The notes below the pieces were generated by a model. That model searched no databases, had not been told where the DNA came from, and was given only the letters and a program-made list of their open reading frames with translations. A program made the translations under genes and the position numbers. 9,775 nt of DNA from Acidimicrobiia bacterium (lineage in GTDB: Bacteria > Actinomycetota > Acidimicrobiia > Acidimicrobiales > Acidimicrobilacustridaceae): NCBI GenBank assembly GCA_016462055.1, contig JAEMTX010000067.1:1-9775 (forward strand). Reading direction: 5' to 3'. Of the stretch, positions 6,222 through 9,775 are shown piece after piece (the stretch's first letter is position 1; every line of letters begins with the position of its first letter).

Positions 6222-6518
6222 ATGAATCAAAGAATCGATCCGATACACCCCGGCGAAGTCCTTCTTGAGGATTTCCTCCTCCCACTTGGAGTAACCCAAC
6301 ATCACGTGGCCGTGTCGATTGGCGTCCCGCCACGTCGCATCAACGAGATCGTTCACGGAAAGCGACGGATCACTGCCGATACATCTCTGCGGCTCGCTCG
6401 CTATTTCGGCACCAGCGATCGGTTCTGGATCAATCTGCAGTCACGATTCGATCTCGAAGTTGAGCGCGACGAAATTGGCCCATTGCTTGATGCCATCACG
6501 CCACTCTCTGTTGCCTAG
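6222..6518 (+). CDS. higA: HigA-type antitoxin (XRE-family helix-turn-helix)
   Basis: Antitoxin that binds and neutralises HigB and represses the shared promoter. The 98 residues are the typical length. Seen: the HigA hallmark IHPGEVLLEDFLLPLG at 8-23, a helix-turn-helix at about 25-65 (VTQHHVAVSIGVPPRRINEI followed by HGKRRITADTSLRLARYFG), then the FWINLQSRFDLE segment at about 68-79 common to this family. The ATG at 6222 has AAAGG about 7 bases upstream and lies 11 bp after the higB stop, so translation is probably linked. The antitoxin having its own ribosome site while the toxin lacks one would favour antitoxin excess; this is an inference. It ends convergent with the esterase gene, 20 bp from its stop. 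Confidence 0.96.
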   Translation: MNQRIDPIHPGEVLLEDFLLPLGVTQHHVAVSIGVPPRRINEIVHGKRRITADTSLRLARYFGTSDRFWINLQSRFDLEVERDEIGPLLDAITPLSVA

Positions 6519-6525
6519 CGAGTAG

Positions 6526-6551
6526 AAAAACCCAGCCGTCAGGCAGTGACG
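6526..6551 (-). terminator. Weak candidate terminator of the esterase gene
   Basis: On the minus strand a 5-bp stem (CGTCA/TGACG, 6551-6537) overlaps the stop codon and is followed, after 6 bases, by TTTTT (6530-6526). The stem is short and the T-run is offset, so it is only suggestive. The same A/T run gives the convergent higA transcript no T-tract. Confidence 0.33.
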
Positions 6552-7432
6552 CGGGCGACGAACTCAGCCATTTCGGTAACGCCTTCGACGGCTTCGGGGA
6601 ATGCCGGGTAGCTCATCGTCCAGATATGCGGCATTTCTGGGTAGATGCTGAGCGTCACGTCAACACCTGCGGCCTTCGCAACTTCGGCGAGTTTGCGTGA
6701 GTCGTCGAGCAATACCTCGGCATCGCCCACAAGAATGAGCAACGGCGGCGCGCCGTCCCAATCGCCGAACAGCGGTGAAGCAATGGGGTTCATCGGGTCG
6801 GCACTACCGAGATAGGCCGGCGCTGCTTCTTCTGCCGAGGTTCGTGAAAAGAGCTTGTCGGATTCTGCATTGGTGTCGTAGGTGTCGGCGGTGATCGTGA
6901 GATCGACCCACGGCGAACAACAAATGACGCCCGCTGGAAGCACCCCATCGGCAAGCGCGTGCATGGTCACCGATGCGGCGAGACCGCCACCGGCCGAATC
7001 GCCAGCAATCACAATGCGGCCGGTGTCGATTCCTTCGGCAAGAAGTGACTCCCAAACGGTGAAGCAATCGTCGACCGCTTTGGGGAACTTGTTCTCGGGG
7101 GCCAGCCGGTACTCGACCAACAGCACTCGGGCACCGAGCACCGCGGCAAGGTGCGAGCCGTAGGAGCGGTAGGCCAGCGCGGAGGCGATTCGGAATCCGC
7201 CGCCATGGAAATAGAGGACGATCGGCGCGTCGTCGGCCAACTCAACTGGCCGGCACTCGATGCCAGGAACGCCGCTTCGAACGAAGGGCTCGGCAACCGT
7301 TCCTTCAGCTAGCGGCATTTGTGCCATGGCCTCGTCGATGCGCGAACGCTGTTCGGCGATGTCGGCAGGGGGCGGCGGAACGGGTCGAGCTGCCATTGCT
7401 TCCTGCATTGCGTGAAATTCTTTGCTGGCCAT
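6539..7432 (-). CDS. Alpha/beta hydrolase, hormone-sensitive-lipase (HSL) family esterase
   Basis: Serine hydrolase predicted to cleave carboxylic esters of short- to medium-chain acyl groups (family knowledge); 297 residues, normal for bacterial HSL family IV. Seen: oxyanion-hole HGGGF at 76-80, nucleophile elbow GDSAGGG at 144-150 with Ser146, and catalytic His269 in MPHIW. The acid position in the usual DxLxD motif reads GDAEVLLDDS, so Glu239 sits where Asp is most common. No signal peptide or transmembrane segment, so cytosolic. Start ATG at 7432 has no ribosome site; TAGTGT lies 6 bases upstream, compatible with a leaderless message. It lies 52 bp downstream of the ABC exporter gene on the same strand, with no clear terminator between, so read-through is also possible. 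Substrate unknown. Confidence 0.95.
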   Translation of the reverse strand: MASKEFHAMQEAMAARPVPPPPADIAEQRSRIDEAMAQMPLAEGTVAEPFVRSGVPGIECRPVELADDAPIVLYFHGGGFRIASALAYRSYGSHLAAVLGARVLLVEYRLAPENKFPKAVDDCFTVWESLLAEGIDTGRIVIAGDSAGGGLAASVTMHALADGVLPAGVICCSPWVDLTITADTYDTNAESDKLFSRTSAEEAAPAYLGSADPMNPIASPLFGDWDGAPPLLILVGDAEVLLDDSRKLAEVAKAAGVDVTLSIYPEMPHIWTMSYPAFPEAVEGVTEMAEFVARVTA

Positions 7433-7438
7433 GCGCTG

Positions 7439-7444
7439 ACACTA
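7439..7444 (-). promoter_or_regulatory. Candidate -10 element TAGTGT of the esterase gene
   Basis: TAGTGT on the minus strand lies 6 bases before the ATG, giving a predicted transcription start on the ATG itself. The same CTAGTGTC octamer forms the candidate mdh -10. No good -35 is seen at 16-18 bases, so support is limited. Confidence 0.35.
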
Positions 7445-7484
7445 GAGCGTCATACGTCAGGAATAGGGCGTTCTCGGAAACTTT

Positions 7485-9425
7485 TTACACGGCCTTCTGT
7501 CCGGTGTTGCCCAACCATGATCGGTAGAGCTCGGCGTAACGACCACCAAGTGCCACCAATTCATCGTGTGAGCCGTGCTCGACCATCACGCCCGCGTCGA
7601 ACACCAACACAAGGTCGGCCTGTTCGGCAGTCGACAGACGATGGGCCACGCTGATGGTGGTGCGGCCCTCAGCCAAACGATGCAACGCGGTCGTAAGTGC
7701 ACGTTCAGTGCGCGGGTCAACGGCGCTGGTGGCCTCATCGAGGATGAGGAGACCCGGATCGGCCATCTGGGCACGAGCCAGCGCTACGAGTTGACGTTCG
7801 CCGACGCTCAAACCTTCGCCTCGCTCCCCCACTTCGGTATCGAGCCCTCTCGGCAAACCCGCCACCCAGGTTTCCAGCCCGAGTTCGGTTATCGAAGCGC
7901 GCACATCGTCAAGGGTGGCTCCGATACGGCCCATGGCAATGTTCTCGCCCAGCGTGGTGTCGAACATGAATCCATCTTGGGGCACCATGCGAATGCGTTC
8001 GGTTCGCGAGGTTCGATTCACCGATTCCAGAGCAAGGCCTCCGATGAGGATCTTCCCCTCCACAGGATCAGCAAGTCGATCGAGCAACTTCACAAACGTG
8101 GTCTTGCCCGAACCGGTTTCGCCCACGATTGCGACAGAGATTCCAGCCGGAATCGTGATGTTCACATCGTGAAGAACAGGTCCGCCGGTTTGATAGGTGA
8201 AGCCCAGATGTTCAACCCGCACTTCGAGCGGGCCTTCCGGCAACTGCACGCCTGGTTCGGGTTCCACAAGATCGATCGGAGTATCAAGAACGTCGAGAAC
8301 TTTCGACCAACCAGCGATGGCGGTCTGGGTCTGATCGAGAATTTCGCCGATTTCGGCAATTGGTCCGAGGATCAACTGCACGAGGAACAAACAAGCCACC
8401 AAACTGCCGGCGTTGAGTCCCCACGACTCGCCGAACCAAATGCCGGCCATCGCCACCGATGCCAGCGCTACGCCACCAAACGCATCGCCCAACGGGAACA
8501 TGAACGCGAACCATCGGGCGGCGCTCATTTCCGATTTGAACTGGTCCTCAATGGCCTCATCGAGGCGAGCACGCGACCGACGTTGTAGTCCATACGCCCG
8601 AATCGGCGCTGCGCCCTGCACTGCTTCACTCACTTCCGACAGCGTGGTGCCCACGCGGTTACGAACCACCGTGTACGCCTTCAGCTGACGGCGTTGCATC
8701 AAGCGGAACAACGGAAGCACCGGTAACGCAGCCACGATCGTGATGACCGCAAGCTGCCATGCATAAAAACTCATGACAACCAGCGTTCCGATGACAATAA
8801 CTGAATCAATGATCCACGCCACGGCGCCGTACTGAGCAAAGCGGGCAATAGTTTCAATATCGCTTGTAACTCTTGACGTGAGCTCGCCACGACGCGTTGA
8901 CTCGTGGTTCGCCATTGGCAAGCGATGAATATGAGCAAAGGTGCGCACTCGCAGATTGCGCAACATCATTTCGGCGGTGGTCACCAAACGGACATAGGTA
9001 ACACGCCCCAACAACATGACGGCGATGAGGATCGCTGCAGCCGCAGCACACGCGGTGATCGTGAAGCCAGGGCGGAATCCCTCGTCGGCCAACAAGCCCT
9101 TGTCGATCACCTGCTGAATAAGAACCGGGATCACCAAGCGACCAACAGAGCCGATGATGGCAAAAAGCACAGTAAGTCGAAGCCCACGAACGAGTTCAGG
9201 GCTTTGAGCAAACCCACGCCGTAGAACCGACATCGCTCGCAAGCGGCGTTCGCCTGCGGCATTTTCTGCCGCCAAGGACGCTAGAGCCTCGTGCTCGAGT
9301 GCAATCGGATCATCGAAGGCTGATGCATGCTCCATCACTGCAAGTTCGTCGTTGGCTTCTACTGACAATTGATCGTGATCAGTAGAGCCATCGTTACTGA
9401 GACCACGATTTCGCTTTTCGGTCAT
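7485..9425 (-). CDS. ABC exporter half-transporter (membrane domain fused to ATPase), canonical Walker B subunit
   Basis: Cytoplasmic-membrane ATP-driven exporter subunit of 646 residues in MsbA/multidrug-type layout. An acidic, probably disordered N-terminal extension (about 1-60) precedes a six-helix transmembrane domain (about 78-375, with hydrophobic stretches near 83-106, 122-140, 201-219, 223-240, 312-332 and 338-356), then the nucleotide-binding domain (about 400-640). Seen: Walker A GETGSGKT at 435-442, Q-loop Gln483, signature LSVGE at 539-543 in place of LSGGQ, Walker B LLILDE at 559-564 with catalytic Glu564, and H-loop His595. Start ATG at 9425 has AGGTAGG upstream. The ATG overlaps the TGA of the preceding ABC gene by 4 bp (ATGA), so translation is coupled and a heterodimer is expected. 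Transported substrate unknown. Confidence 0.96.
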   Translation of the reverse strand: MTEKRNRGLSNDGSTDHDQLSVEANDELAVMEHASAFDDPIALEHEALASLAAENAAGERRLRAMSVLRRGFAQSPELVRGLRLTVLFAIIGSVGRLVIPVLIQQVIDKGLLADEGFRPGFTITACAAAAAILIAVMLLGRVTYVRLVTTAEMMLRNLRVRTFAHIHRLPMANHESTRRGELTSRVTSDIETIARFAQYGAVAWIIDSVIVIGTLVVMSFYAWQLAVITIVAALPVLPLFRLMQRRQLKAYTVVRNRVGTTLSEVSEAVQGAAPIRAYGLQRRSRARLDEAIEDQFKSEMSAARWFAFMFPLGDAFGGVALASVAMAGIWFGESWGLNAGSLVACLFLVQLILGPIAEIGEILDQTQTAIAGWSKVLDVLDTPIDLVEPEPGVQLPEGPLEVRVEHLGFTYQTGGPVLHDVNITIPAGISVAIVGETGSGKTTFVKLLDRLADPVEGKILIGGLALESVNRTSRTERIRMVPQDGFMFDTTLGENIAMGRIGATLDDVRASITELGLETWVAGLPRGLDTEVGERGEGLSVGERQLVALARAQMADPGLLILDEATSAVDPRTERALTTALHRLAEGRTTISVAHRLSTAEQADLVLVFDAGVMVEHGSHDELVALGGRYAELYRSWLGNTGQKAV

Positions 9426-9775
9426 GACGAATGCCTACCTTCGTCAGTCGCCGAGTCATCATGATCGAGGTCTTCGGCCATCGATTCTTGATCGACATAA
9501 GCGTGCACGAGGCGTGCATAGTCAGGATTGCTCGCCAAAAGTTCAGAATGCGAACCAGTGGCAACAATGCGTCCTTCGTCGAGGAAGACGACTTCATCGG
9601 CTAGTTCAATAGTTGACACTCGGTGGGCAACGACCAACGTCGTGGTCTCTAACGAGGTCCGAAGATCTCGGAGGATCGCCGATTCAATGACCGGATCAAC
9701 CGCGCTCGTGGCATCGTCGAGGATGAGGACACGCGGACCCCGCAGAAGCGCTCGGGTGAGAGCAAGCCGCTGACG
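9422..9775 (-). CDS. ABC exporter half-transporter, C-terminal part, degenerate Walker B subunit (5' end cut by window end)
   Basis: Only the last 117 residues of the nucleotide-binding domain are in the window; the rest lies beyond base 9775. Seen: RQRLALTRALL, the segment just after the ABC signature (the signature itself is off the edge), Walker B VLILDD followed by the D-loop ATSAVD, and H-loop His in VVAHRVST, then VVFLDEGRIVATGSHSELL and an acidic tail. The residue after the Walker B Asp is Asp, where catalytic Glu is normal. In heterodimeric exporters such as TM287/288, a Walker B with Asp marks the degenerate ATP site (family knowledge). It is followed with a 4-bp overlap by the partner gene, so the two form one operon and almost certainly one transporter. 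Full domain content cannot be judged from this window. Confidence 0.93.
   Translation of the reverse strand, partial: RQRLALTRALLRGPRVLILDDATSAVDPVIESAILRDLRTSLETTTLVVAHRVSTIELADEVVFLDEGRIVATGSHSELLASNPDYARLVHAYVDQESMAEDLDHDDSATDEGRHSS

Noticed and set aside
7575..8588. Long open frame of 337 codons on the plus strand
   Set aside because: It lies wholly antisense to the ABC exporter ATPase region, shows no family features, and is explained by the codon bias of the real gene.
1..9775. Mobile elements, CRISPR, RNA genes or a defence system beyond HigBA
   Set aside because: No transposase, integrase, terminal inverted repeats, regularly spaced repeats, or tRNA/rRNA signatures were seen by eye on either strand.

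Overview
The window looks like a chromosomal segment of an actinobacterium, plausibly of the Acidimicrobiia. That placement is an inference. It rests on moderately high GC by eye, frequent GTG starts, several genes without a Shine-Dalgarno sequence that look leaderless, and a run of acyl/alcohol-metabolism families (SDRs, SCP2, an HSL-type esterase) typical of that group. No rRNA, tRNA, CRISPR array, insertion sequence or phage gene is visible. The window is gene-dense, with no gene-free stretch above about 140 bases.

Layout from left to right: (1) a truncated DedA membrane protein and, upstream of it on the same minus strand, a D-2-hydroxyacid dehydrogenase. (2) A small SCP2-like lipid-binding protein on the plus strand, divergent from the dehydrogenase. 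Its strong hairpin terminator holds the stop codon in the loop. (3) Malate dehydrogenase (mdh), minus strand, convergent with the SCP2 gene and carrying its own promoter. (4) Two tandem SDR oxidoreductases on the minus strand, divergent from an IclR-family regulator. Their shared 135-bp promoter region holds three phased TTCGC/GCGAA half-sites that look like the IclR operator. (5) A complete HigB-HigA type II toxin-antitoxin pair on the plus strand. Its promoter lies inside a near-perfect 35-bp palindrome, and the toxin ATG falls on the predicted transcription start. (6) An HSL-family alpha/beta hydrolase on the minus strand, convergent with higA. (7) A two-gene ABC exporter on the minus strand with a 4-bp ATGA overlap. 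The upstream gene is cut by the window end. The two nucleotide-binding domains carry complementary degenerate motifs, the signature of a heterodimeric exporter with one degenerate ATP site.

Functionally, the IclR-SDR group resembles a small substrate-inducible catabolic unit feeding oxidised products to central metabolism; mdh next door is probably expressed independently. The HigBA module is self-contained. The esterase lies 52 bp downstream of the exporter with no evident terminator, so read-through is possible. I found no clearly new system. The most checkable observations are the IclR operator arrangement, the leaderless and self-overlapping higBA promoter, the asymmetric exporter and the motif-deviant SDR.
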